A stretch of DNA of 64,000 nt from Salvia splendens (Eukaryota > Streptophyta > Magnoliopsida > Lamiales > Lamiaceae). The stretch covers positions 9,401,968-9,465,967 of the forward strand of contig NC_056051.1 of NCBI RefSeq assembly GCF_004379255.2, read 5' to 3'. The notes below the pieces were generated by a model. That model was not told where the DNA came from, searched no databases, and worked only from the letters and a program-made list of their open reading frames with translations. Positions 23,565 through 33,119 of this stretch are shown here, piece by piece. The position numbers were made by a program, and so were the translations under genes. Each line of letters begins with the position of its first letter. Within the stretch, counting starts at the first letter, position 1.

Positions 23565-25283
23565 ACCACCCCCCACCCTGACAAGTTAGTTTTATTTTTA
23601 GCTTTCTGTTTGTTGGTGTTTGTTTCTGTGTAGCATGTTTTTGTTTTTTTTTTCTTTATCTTGTTTCGTACGCATGTTGCCTCACACTTAGTCCGTTGCA
23701 CGACCTAAGTGTGAGGAGTTTTATATATATGTGTGTTTTGTTGGTCTGTTTAGGTTTTCAAACTCTCCCACTTAGCCTATTCCATAGTCTAAGTGTGAGA
23801 AGTTTTAGTTTTAATTTGTTGTTTCTGTATGTTTGTCTATGTGTCCATCATACTGGTCATTACCTTTTCCACTTCACAGCCTTATCTGAGGGCAGACACT
23901 TATGAAGTGGGAGGGGGGACGCAATGACCAGTATGATGAGTATGTGTATATGTGTATATGTGTAGTTTTTGTGTTCGTGCTTGTGTTAGTGTCCTGTTAA
24001 GTTTAGTTTTTTTTAATTTGAGTGTTGATTGGGCTTAAAACTCAACCGTCTTGAGCTGACGGTGAAGGGAACTGAGGGAAATAAGACATGCTGGAAAACC
24101 GAAACCACCCTCCCTAGTACCTCCTAGTCAGGATAGATGATGTGAGTATGAGAGAAAAGCTCATACTTAGAGCCAAACGCGAAAGCCCTCTTCAAATGTG
24201 AGTTATAAGCTTAAAGTGGAACCACTTTCCACAAATATTGAAAAAAAGGAGAGGCTGCCACAATTTGCCTAGGATGAAGTGACCACGGGTAGCAAACACT
24301 GAAGGCAGTAGGAAACCCCCCCCCCCCCAAAAAAAAAAAAAAAACCACCCTTAGAACCTCTTTTCCCAACTCTTTTACCTAGATAAATACCCCTAGCCGC
24401 TGGGGCTGTGTGTGTGCAAGGCATGAGGCGAATGAAGCTTACTGGCCAGAAAGATGTGAAAGAGAGCAGACTCCAGCTGGGCAAGAAAGTTCGGAAGGAA
24501 ATCGACCAGGGAGTTATCCTGGGTCCACAAAAAGAAAAAAAAAATGGGGAGAGAAGAAGGTATAAGGGTGGCGAAGCCACAAAGGGAAAATAAAAAAAAA
24601 TAAAAATAAATAAAATAAAAAAAAAGAGAAGGAATAAGGGTGGCAAAGCCACAAGATGATACTAACCAGTTAGAAACCTAAGCCAGAAGCGCCAGCTAAG
24701 AAGCAACTGATCAGAAGCCTAATGCACACAGTTCCCCCCCACATCAATAAAATAGAAATGTTGAAACTTAGAGCCTTAGGAACATCTACCCCAAAACGCT
24801 ATAACCCAATAGCCCCATTACAAGCCTTTAAGCCCTTCAGTAGCTGCACGTGAGATCCAAGTCCGAAGCAAGTGTGGTTGAGCGTATTGAGAGAATGCGG
24901 TCCCAACATTCCTGGTGAGGTATGAGAGACCGAGTGAATCTAGTGTTTGGCCGAGAGTTTGGGCGATCTTGACAAGCGGATATACTGACCAGGAAGGAAT
25001 GGGGGGTGGCAGAAGTTCAAGGCTGTCTAAGGCCGGATTGCACCAGATCCCGAGGTAAGGGATGGTTGAAAATATAGCCCAATCTTTGTGTTTTAGTTTT
25101 ATTTGTGTTTGTGTGTTTGTGTGTTTTTTCTGTGTTTGACCAAGTGTTTTTCTTTGCGTCGTTGTAGTATAGAGTCTAGTTTAGGTCGAGTCGGTCAGGG
25201 GAGTAACCAGACTAGAATTCGACTTATTCCTTTTTGTTTGTTCTTCACGCTTGAGGAAAAGCATGTGGTAAGTGTGAGCAGTT
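23565..25283 (+). other. Element 3 3' UTR with inverted repeat and polypurine tract
   Basis: Non-coding. A 16-bp perfect stem (23846-23861 with 23923-23938) encloses a second 8-bp stem (CCACTTCA near 23870 with TGAAGTGG 23903-23910). The arms contain the family word ACTGGTCAT/ATGACCAGT. More such words lie near 24706 and 24983. A C-run followed by an A-run sits near 24317-24345. The PPT-like GTAAGTGTGAGCAGTT ends at 25283, directly before the LTR. F/L-rich frames on the minus strand (24269-24652) are artefacts of A/G-rich sequence. Confidence 0.6.
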
Positions 25284-26769
25284 TGATAAGTCGTATTCTA
25301 GGTTTAGGTTACGGGTCAGTATGATGTGCATAATTGAATTATATCTGCAAAACTAGTTGCTTAAGCGTGCAGGGTAAGCGTTCTAACCAGTAGGCAGAGT
25401 TTCAGACACTTCAAGTGAAAAGGTCGTCAGGACGATTACGTACTGACCAGTATACATGCAAAAATGGCTCGAGATGGAGAAGGAGGATAGCTGGGACTGC
25501 TCAATCACAATTAAGGGCAAAAAAGTCATTTCACCGCAAGGTTTTACCCTAAAAATCAAGGGTAAGCCTCCCTATAAAAGGAAGCCACTTGGAGAGAGAA
25601 GGGGGATGATCATCATCACTTTTAGGAGAGTTCTCTCGGAGTTTAGTCTTTCAGCCCAGTCCAGAATCTCGTTCCTCGCCACTGTCATGGTCACTTGAAG
25701 ATCTAGATGTTCCCGGAGTTCCAAATCGTCCGTTCTAGCCAGCAAGACCGTAGCTTAGAGATTCCATCACCCGGAGTGGCAAAACACTTTTATTCGCTTT
25801 CGTAGTTTAATTTACTTGCTTTCTTTACGTTGGATCTTTGTTGCTTTTGGATATTTTCTGCTTTTGAAGTACTTGTTGAAGATCTGAACGTGTTTATGCT
25901 ATGAAGTTGATTTCCGTTTCGGTTATTGTGTTGATTTATTTTCCTTCCTATTCCGCCTAGTTAGCTTAGATCTAAGGTTCCTTTGTGTTTTAAGTGCTGA
26001 ATCTTTTCTTTCCTTATTTCCGTCGCAATTTCCTTAGTTAAACGTGGAACTGTTCGATCGGGAGTGAATCGCTGCATGTGAAGTTTAGTTTGAGTACGTT
26101 TCGTTTCCTGTTGACCAGTACGCGGAGTTGCAGTTTCTGTGTTTGATTTCAGATTTGGTGTTCTTATTTGTGGATCTGTGTTCGCGAATTGATAAACTGT
26201 GTTTCTGTGTTGAATCTGGAATTATTTTCTGATTTTAGTTTGTGTTGTTGAAGAAGATGATGTCCAAGTCTAATGTTGGGGACCACTTTGCTTTTTAGAT
26301 GCTTTTTGCTTTTTGTCCTTTACTTTTTAGTTATAACCTGCAGATCCGTCAGCCTAGTCACCATGACTACCACTACCCTCTGAATATTCTGTCTAGCCCA
26401 AAATAGAATCCCGTACCTTCCAAATATTTTCTGTTACAAAAATGTCTCCCCATTTCCACGTACACAGCTGCACCTCTACACCACTTTCCCCATTCTAGTC
26501 AGTAGGAAATTACCTTTAAGTTCTTGCCTAGGTAGAGACTCAACCCGAGCGTGGTAGCTAACCAAACCATCCAGAATATCACCACAATAGTTTTAACGCA
26601 CCATCTCTGTGGGATTCGACCCTTACCACCACTATACTGATCAGTAGGAGTGGGTTGAGGAATTTTTGAAACCAGGGTCTAGGCTTAGTTAGGATCTCTA
26701 TCCTGACCAGTAGGATATATCCTTGCTTGAACGACACCTAAGCGCCCTGAGCGTACAAACACCGTTTCA
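25284..26769 (+). repeat. 3' LTR of element 3 (family D)
   Basis: Starts TGATAAGTCGTATTC after the PPT and probably ends CCGTTTCA (26769), about 1486 bp. It has a TATA box (CCTATAAAAGG near 25571), the core GGGATTCGACCC (26611-26622) and many CTGACCAGTA-type words (near 25440, 26112, 26635, 26703). The conserved family-A hairpin is not found. The 5-bp sequence after it is AGATA, but no partner LTR is in the window. Confidence 0.7.
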
Positions 26770-27478
26770 AGATACCATACACAAATCAATAAGTTGATCA
26801 TATATTATTTGTTTTAAAATGCACAAGCGGATTTTGTTCGCAGAATGTCACTGTGGTTAATTCCCCACAAGATGAACATGGCATAAAACTAATCAAATTA
26901 TTTTGAGAATCTTGAGATTAGTACTCTAATAGCAATTAGACATTAGTGACCATGTCTAGAATATTTAATGAATCTCAAATTCAAGTATTGGCTGAAGAAA
27001 CATTCCATCCCTTGATGCACGTAAATAAAATGAATAAAGAAGATGGTTTATCCCCTGAACTCAGCAATTCGAACATGCAGTTTTTGCGGAGAAACTAATT
27101 CCTATTATTTTAATCGAACCAAATGTTAACTATCTATTGACAAAAAGAGCCTAGCAGGGAGTTCTCTTTTTTTCTTCTTTCAAAGAGGAACAATTGTGAT
27201 TCCCTATCTACCCCGTGGTGAGTCGAATCCCTAACCTAATATACTCTTTAACAAACTTATTTTCATTTGGGCCGTACAAAAAAAATAATCTTTGAATCAC
27301 ATTTTACATTATGAATATTTGAACCACTTTTGAACTAAAACTTGTGTAGTAGTATATGCTTATCTGTTTCTACTGTATCCTATTAGGAGTATATCACTAG
27401 GCCACTTCGAGCTAAAAGCATATTCACAGAAAAACTAATTGAATTAATAAGTGAATCTTTTCAACAGAAAATCATATA
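26770..27478. other. Intergenic, no gene seen
   Basis: AT-rich single-copy-looking sequence between element 3 and the MITE. I see no ORF of note and no repeat structure. Confidence 0.6.
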
Positions 27479-27730
27479 CTCCCTCCGTCCCTGAAAATTT
27501 GTCACCTATTTCCTTTTTCGTCCGTCCCTAAAAATTTGTCACCTTTCACTTTTATCATTTTTGGTAGTGGACCCTACATTCCACTAACTCATTCACACTC
27601 ACATTTTATTATAAAACTAATATATAAAAGTAGGACCCATATGCCACCAACTTTTTCAACTCACTTTCTATTAAATTTATTAAAACCCGTGTCGGGTCAA
27701 ATGGTGACGAATTTTGGGGGACGGAGGGAG
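27479..27730. mobile_element. Stowaway MITE with TA target duplication
   Basis: The termini CTCCCTCCGTCCCTGAAAAT and its counterpart (TTTTGGGGGACGGAGGGAG) form an inverted repeat. The flanks are TA at 27477-27478 and 27731-27732. It is 252 bp and non-coding, a textbook Stowaway layout. Confidence 0.85.
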
Positions 27731-29308
27731 TACAAAACTGTTGAATAATTATGGTACATCCAATTTGAAATAGAGAAGAGGCAGTACCAGCAAGAGCCTT
27801 GACCAAAGCATCTTCAGCTTCTCTCAGTTCCCCTTTTTAGCTTTCCCAATTTATCTGCCACAGCTCTAGAAAACCCTCAAACCGCATAAAAAATAGTACA
27901 CGTCCGTTGCCCTAACAAAAAATAGAATCCTCTTAAGCAGAATTGAAGAAATTAGTGAGGAAATTAAACCCTAAATCCGAATCCAAAACACACACGGATA
28001 AACATATTGCTATTGCCTTGAAAATGAATGATGTTTTGGGCTCGGGACTTGGCGGAATAGTGTTGAGTCTCCGCTGCTGAATTGGAATTTCCTGTTCACA
28101 CAGTAATCGCCTCTCGGCCATTTGTGTAAGCACAGTGCTCTCCCCGGAGCTCTGCTTCTGACTGTGTATATCGGAGCCGGAGAGAGATGTGATCTTAGCC
28201 CGCATTTTTTTCAGTTTTTTTTTTTAATTTCATTTTTATAAATAAACACTTATTCCTTTTTTAAATATAAATAAACAATTCTCGAGCTATTTATGGTTTA
28301 ATAAAGGAGTGAACTTCAAATATTGCTACAGTTGCATATCTTATGCAAAATATCATTTGAATTTTTTTTTTGTATTTACCCATAAGCCTCAAAATCAAAA
28401 GGCTCAAATGTCAAATTCATATATCTTTATTAATTTAACTGAGAATAGTATATTTTTATTAGTCATATATTAGAGGGAGAATATTTATTTTTGTTATGTG
28501 TAGAATTATTATAAATAAAATATTTAATATCTATATTCATTGAAATACCAAAAAATATTAGTTTTATAATTGCTGAAATTTAAAAACATACTATTAATTG
28601 AATTTTAAAAAAGTTTAATTTTTAATATTTCCTTGTTAATTTTGTTGGCATGGATGAAATTTTAATCTTCTTGTAGTAATATAATTACAAGTTCATGACC
28701 TAAGAGGTGCAAAAATGCATTTTACAGAAACCAAATTTGAAGGTTATCTATTTAAATATAGTTCTGACCTTGATCCCATTGTGAATTTTTTAGTTAAGTT
28801 AGTTTATAATTCAAGTTAGAATTTTACTTAGTTAACGATGACACAGTACATATATTACCAAAAAAAGCATAGTGATATCCAATAGATGTAGATGGGTCAT
28901 CATGTATTTGATTTAGTGTAATTTGTAGAGAAAAGCAAGAAAGAAGTAGTACAAAGATGTGTAGAGGTGAAAGCAAAATGGTTGGGATATTTGTAATGGG
29001 ATTTGCAGTATGGTGCTAATACTACTAATATTCGTGATTGGAATTAATGTTATTCACAGGAGGCGGATGTTTTTCTGCTGCGGCTGTTTGTGTATTATCA
29101 TCATCTCCAAATCAACTACTGTCTTGTTCTACTTAATGAGTACAGTACTACTTGTATTTCATGCTTCACATTCTCATCAAAGCGTCTACTACTACTATTA
29201 TGTTTTCATGAATTTTAAAATCTTAATTTGGTTAATGGGGTGATTACAAAATAAATATTGAAAATATATAGTCAAGCCCGGCGGCTGGTTTTATCAGAAA
29301 CAACAACA
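27731..29308. other. Intergenic; one doubtful 90-codon frame
   Basis: Mostly very AT-rich. A minus-strand frame from ATG at 28205 to 27933 (begins MRAKITSLSGSDIHSQKQ) has less biased composition than its surroundings and could be a small gene or first exon. I recognise no family and no splice partner. The part next to 29308 is likely the 3' flank of the b561 gene. Confidence 0.35.
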
Positions 29309-30496
29309 TTACCAAACAAGCCCTCCCTCTCTCTTAATCTTCTCCTCCTTGGCCTTCCTGCAAAAAACGACCCACGAATTGACCTCCAACGCTACGCAAA
29401 CCCCAACCAACGTCGCCAAACACAAACAGTATCCCAGCAGCGCATACGACCCGCTCTCCCCCATCACCTGGAACCCCTGAAAACAGTTCACCACTCCCAA
29501 CACCACGCTCGCATACCCCACAAAATGGTGATACGACTTCCAGTACTTCCTAAACTTATGCGTCGTCTTCGGCCTGAACACCAGCGCCACCGTCTGCAGC
29601 CACCCGAGCACGAACGCCGCGAACCCCAGTTTCCGGTGCAGCCCGTACTCCCTCCCGGGCGACATCTCCCCGAGCCGCACCCCTATCGAGAACCCCACCG
29701 TCCCTAGGAACACGCCCGTGATCTGGACGCCCGCGTGGATGTAGAACCACGCTGGCCCCACGGACTCGAAGTGGCGGAGGTAGCGCGCCGTGACGGCGCC
29801 CAGCGGGAGGAGGAACCCCCACGATATTGCGTTGAGGAGGCCGTGGCTGATCTTGAGCGGTTTGAGGTGGGTTGAGGATTTGGCGGCGGCCCCGGAGAGG
29901 ATGTCGATGGTGGCGGTGGAGGCGAGGTCGTTGAGGTTGGTGGGGTGGATGGTGGGGGAGTAGCCTTGCACGTAGAGGCCGCGGTTCCATGTGAAGTGGA
30001 GTTTGGTTTTGTTTGGGGAGAGTTTGATGGTGGCGTATATTTCGATGGTGGCGCCGCTGTGGATGGTGGCCATGCGGCCACCGTAGAGGGCCGCCGAGGA
30101 GGACAGGAGGTGGAGGTCGAGGGGGCGGGAGAGGAGGGGGCTTTTTTGGAATTTCACGGTGGGGTCGAGGATGTAGGGGAGGAGGACGAGCTGCCCTGAG
30201 TTGGGGTCGGGGAAGGCCACCAAGGCCCGAGTCCCCGTCATCTCGGGGGAGCTGGGGTTTATCCCCCACCCCACCCACCCCGAGGGGGAGATGAAGCTCC
30301 CGAAGAAGCCTACCTCGAGGGTCGCGTTGTGGGGGCGATACGTCCACGCGATCGAGGCTTGCTGCGTCGGGAGCGTCATGCAACGCTCGAAGGTTTTGGA
30401 TGAGGTTCTACTTATGCAATGGGAGGAGCTTGCACTCTTTGCTAGAATATTCAACAACAGCAACATACTCATCATCATCATCTTCTTCATATTCAT
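29309..30496 (-). CDS. Cytochrome b561 and DOMON domain-containing protein
   Basis: Intronless, 395 codons, ATG at 30494-30496. An N-terminal signal sequence (residues 1-25, Met/Leu-rich) is followed by a DOMON domain (about 45-160; GWVGWGINP, GTRALVAF) and a C-terminal cytochrome b561 core with five hydrophobic segments (about 218-240, 250-276, 287-308, 323-346, 350-372). Likely haem-ligand histidines are His218 (ISHGL), His254 (YIHAG), His287 (GLHRKLG) and His323/324 (SYHHFVGY). Known family members are plasma-membrane electron-transfer proteins that pass electrons from ascorbate across the membrane. The length is normal for the plant family. The coding part is strongly GC-rich in third positions, unlike its AT-rich flanks. 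It is divergent from the UBX gene, with about 760 bp between starts. The exact substrate is not shown by the sequence. Confidence 0.9.
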   Translation of the reverse strand: MNMKKMMMMSMLLLLNILAKSASSSHCISRTSSKTFERCMTLPTQQASIAWTYRPHNATLEVGFFGSFISPSGWVGWGINPSSPEMTGTRALVAFPDPNSGQLVLLPYILDPTVKFQKSPLLSRPLDLHLLSSSAALYGGRMATIHSGATIEIYATIKLSPNKTKLHFTWNRGLYVQGYSPTIHPTNLNDLASTATIDILSGAAAKSSTHLKPLKISHGLLNAISWGFLLPLGAVTARYLRHFESVGPAWFYIHAGVQITGVFLGTVGFSIGVRLGEMSPGREYGLHRKLGFAAFVLGWLQTVALVFRPKTTHKFRKYWKSYHHFVGYASVVLGVVNCFQGFQVMGESGSYALLGYCLCLATLVGVCVALEVNSWVVFCRKAKEEKIKREGGLVW

Positions 30497-31259
30497 CTTC
30501 TTGATTGTTGGGACTTAGATTTTTGAATATGTGTGTGGAGCAAAGAGTATTAATTGAGATTGTGTGTGTGATCAATTTAGTCAATACTACTACAAATCAT
30601 CAACTACACACTATAGATTAATTAGTGTTCTTGGCTTTCAAGAAAAGGCATTGGCCCACCACTACCACCATAATCATTGTTTCCCCATATGCAACCACTG
30701 CACTTGTAATATCATCATCAAATCTTGATCAAAGTTTAAGGAATTTCATAATTAATTGAATGCTAAGTGCTGGACATTACTTTGCTTTGAAGCTAAGATT
30801 GATAGTAATGATATTAGGCCTAGAAAGAAAGTGGTCCTTTATCAATTATGAAGTTTGGTGCCATCATATACCAGTTTTATTGCAATTACCCTCTCTCTCT
30901 CTCTCTCTCTCATGTCAATTTCTATGTTTCACAGCCAAACTGTGTGCAACAAACCCCCAATAACATGGAACATTGGGAAGAAGTTGGTCTAAATCAATGA
31001 AAGATTAAAGAAAAAGGAGGTACATTTATCAGAATAGCAAGAATTCATATATACTCTCCTCACTTTGAAGTTTGAACCAACTTTGATACAGGAAAAGACA
31101 AGATTCTAAAGTAGATAATGACATTTGTATAATATGTTTGACAATGCAAAACCACTTTCACATTCACCTCATTGCACAAACATAGGATTCCACTTCCTAG
31201 TTGATAAGAAAACACAGTATTGTACAATAACACTTCCAGCATAACTTGTGGAGAAAAAA
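30497..31259. promoter_or_regulatory. Shared upstream region of the b561 and UBX genes
   Basis: A non-coding 763-bp stretch between two divergent start codons. It contains a CT microsatellite (about 30890-30911), a feature common in plant core promoters. No single TATA box can be assigned with confidence. Confidence 0.45.
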
Positions 31260-32606
31260 ATGTCATCATCCACGAGGGAGAGTGCGAGATCCATCGGGGA
31301 GGCGGTGTGCAATGGCCTCGTTCGAAGAATGGTGAGCCTCCCTAGAAACATACTAGGAGGCTTCTCAAGAACCATGAACCAAGGAATTGACATGATAGGA
31401 ATTGTAGCAAGAAGAAACCAAAACTTCCACTCTCAACAACCCTCAAACTTGCCGTTTCAGGATCCTTTCAGCCATCCAGCCCCTTTGATCCAAGAGGAGT
31501 GGGCATTCCTATCCACATTCGAGCAGCAATATGGCCACACGCACCCCTTCTTCTACGCGTGCCGCCTCATGGAAGCGCTTAAGATATCCCGGGAAGAGCA
31601 CAAGTTGATGTTCATGTACATCCACTCACCAGACCATCCATTCACTCCCAACTTCTGCAGAGAGACACTTTCATCCGAGCTCGTGGTGCAGTTCCTTGAT
31701 GCAAATTTCATTAGCTGGGGTGGGATATCGAGCAGGGGAGAAGGCCTGCATATGGCAACATCTTTGCAGGCCTCTAGCTTCCCATTCTGCGCCATTGTTG
31801 CCCCTGCTCCTGGTGATAATCTAGCGGTGGTGCAGCAGGTGAAAAAAGCAGAATCTTGAATAAAAAGATCCATCTTGATTTTCATAGTACTAATCTTGAT
31901 TTTTTGCCTCTTTTTGTGCAGATGGAAGGTCCAGTTTCACCTGCTGAATTAGTGGAAATCTTGCAGAGAACACTTGAGGAACAAGGGGTGGCGTTTGGTA
32001 GCGGGGGAAGGGCTAATCTGGAAGAAAAGATGCGAGCAGATCGCCGTTTGAAAGAGGAACAAGATGCTGCTTATTTAGCAGCTCTCAAAATAGATCAGGT
32101 GAGACAATTACATACAAAACACCAAACCATCATTAGTTACATCAAAACCAAAAAGTAACGATCTTCCAAACTATGTTTTGATCTTCTCTTGTAGGAGAGT
32201 GAAAGAGAAAGACAGTCCAAGAAGAAGTCAAGTCCGAAATCTATCAGCAAACAGCCTAACAAAGCTGCAGAAAATTTTTCAAACACAAGCAAAAAGGGTG
32301 AAGAAACTCAAGTAAGACATTTATTGCCTTCATTTTTTCATCTTAAACGACTAATTCTTGGGTTGATTTCATGAGCAGATTCTGATTCGTTTTCCAAATG
32401 GGGAGAGGAGGGAGAAGAGCTTCTTGTCAAGTGATCAGATTGAAGCCATTTACAGATATATTGATTCATTAGGCCTAACTGCAGTTGGAAATTATAGGCT
32501 GATATCCAACTTTCCAAGAAAAGTGTATGGTGTTGATGAAATGAGCATGACTCTCAAAGATGCAGGCCTCAATTCTAAAGCAAGCCTCTTTTTGGAGATG
32601 CTTTGA
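31260..32606 (+). CDS. UAS/UBX-domain protein, PUX10/FAF2-like Cdc48 cofactor
   Basis: Four exons: 31260-31838, 31922-32098, 32195-32311, 32379-32606. All introns are GT..AG and phase 0, giving 366 aa. The ATG at 31260 is the first in-frame ATG; the frame upstream has only a GTG. Residues 1-50 are basic/amphipathic (LVRRMVSLPRNILGGF), as in membrane-hairpin UBX proteins. Residues ~75-195 form a UAS-type thioredoxin-like domain (FLSTFEQQYGHTHPFFYACR, MFMYIHSPDHPFTPNFC). A charged helix follows (EKMRADRRLKEEQDAAYL), then a UBX domain at 292-366 with the Cdc48-binding loop FPRKVYG (336-342). Family members recruit the Cdc48/p97 ATPase to ubiquitinated substrates, PUX10 at lipid droplets. No UBA domain is seen, so it is shorter than PUX10. 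It is convergent with the apyrase gene. Confidence 0.88.
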
Positions 32607-33119
32607 CAATTTATGTAGCTTTTAGTTCTGAGAAACTTGACTTGAGCTTCTAATTAGTTGTGTAATGCAAGAAACTGCAGCTGGTTATTTACGTAGTATT
32701 TGTGATTAGATGAAGTTTCTGTATTAGAAGTACTTTGTTTAATTCTTCTTTTCAGTTCTACTAGATAATTGTTGGCTCAAATGATTTTTTTTGTCCTACA
32801 CATTAGTTAGGTGGGTTTTGGTCACATACAAATATGAATTAACCCAATTTTAATAGTTCCGTTTAAAATTGACGGTCAAGTCTGATACCGCATGGCTCGG
32901 TGGGATGGACTGGCCGTACTTTACCCATGGTCTGACCAGCCAGTGGGTCTGGCCCAGCGTTTTCACAGTTCTACTGGTGCGTTATGTAAATCAGGCATTG
33001 ATTGCTTTGAGATGGATCTGTACTAACAATGAGGTAATTCAAAGTAATACATACAATACAAGAATGATGGAATTTTGAATCTTGTAATCAAGAATGATGT
33101 ACTCTAACAGTCAATTAGG
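32607..33119. other. Short convergent intergenic region
   Basis: AT-rich 3' flanks of the UBX gene and the apyrase gene. I see no additional gene. GC-richer text near 32870-32960 has no supported frame. Confidence 0.6.

Noticed and set aside
24317..24345. C-run followed by A-run
   Set aside because: Looks like slippage or a sequencing-prone homopolymer; no evidence of function.
24269..24652. Minus-strand Phe/Leu-rich 127-codon frame with membrane-like look
   Set aside because: It is the translation of A/G-rich low-complexity UTR sequence with homopolymer runs; no start context or family features.
27933..28205. 90-codon minus frame as a gene
   Set aside because: No recognised domain, no splice partner and no conservation evidence; mentioned only as a possibility.
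29258..30383. Plus-strand frame 29258-29707 and minus frames rich in Pro/Arg/His over the b561 gene
   Set aside because: GC-rich third positions create open alternative frames; only the 395-codon frame shows DOMON and b561 motifs.
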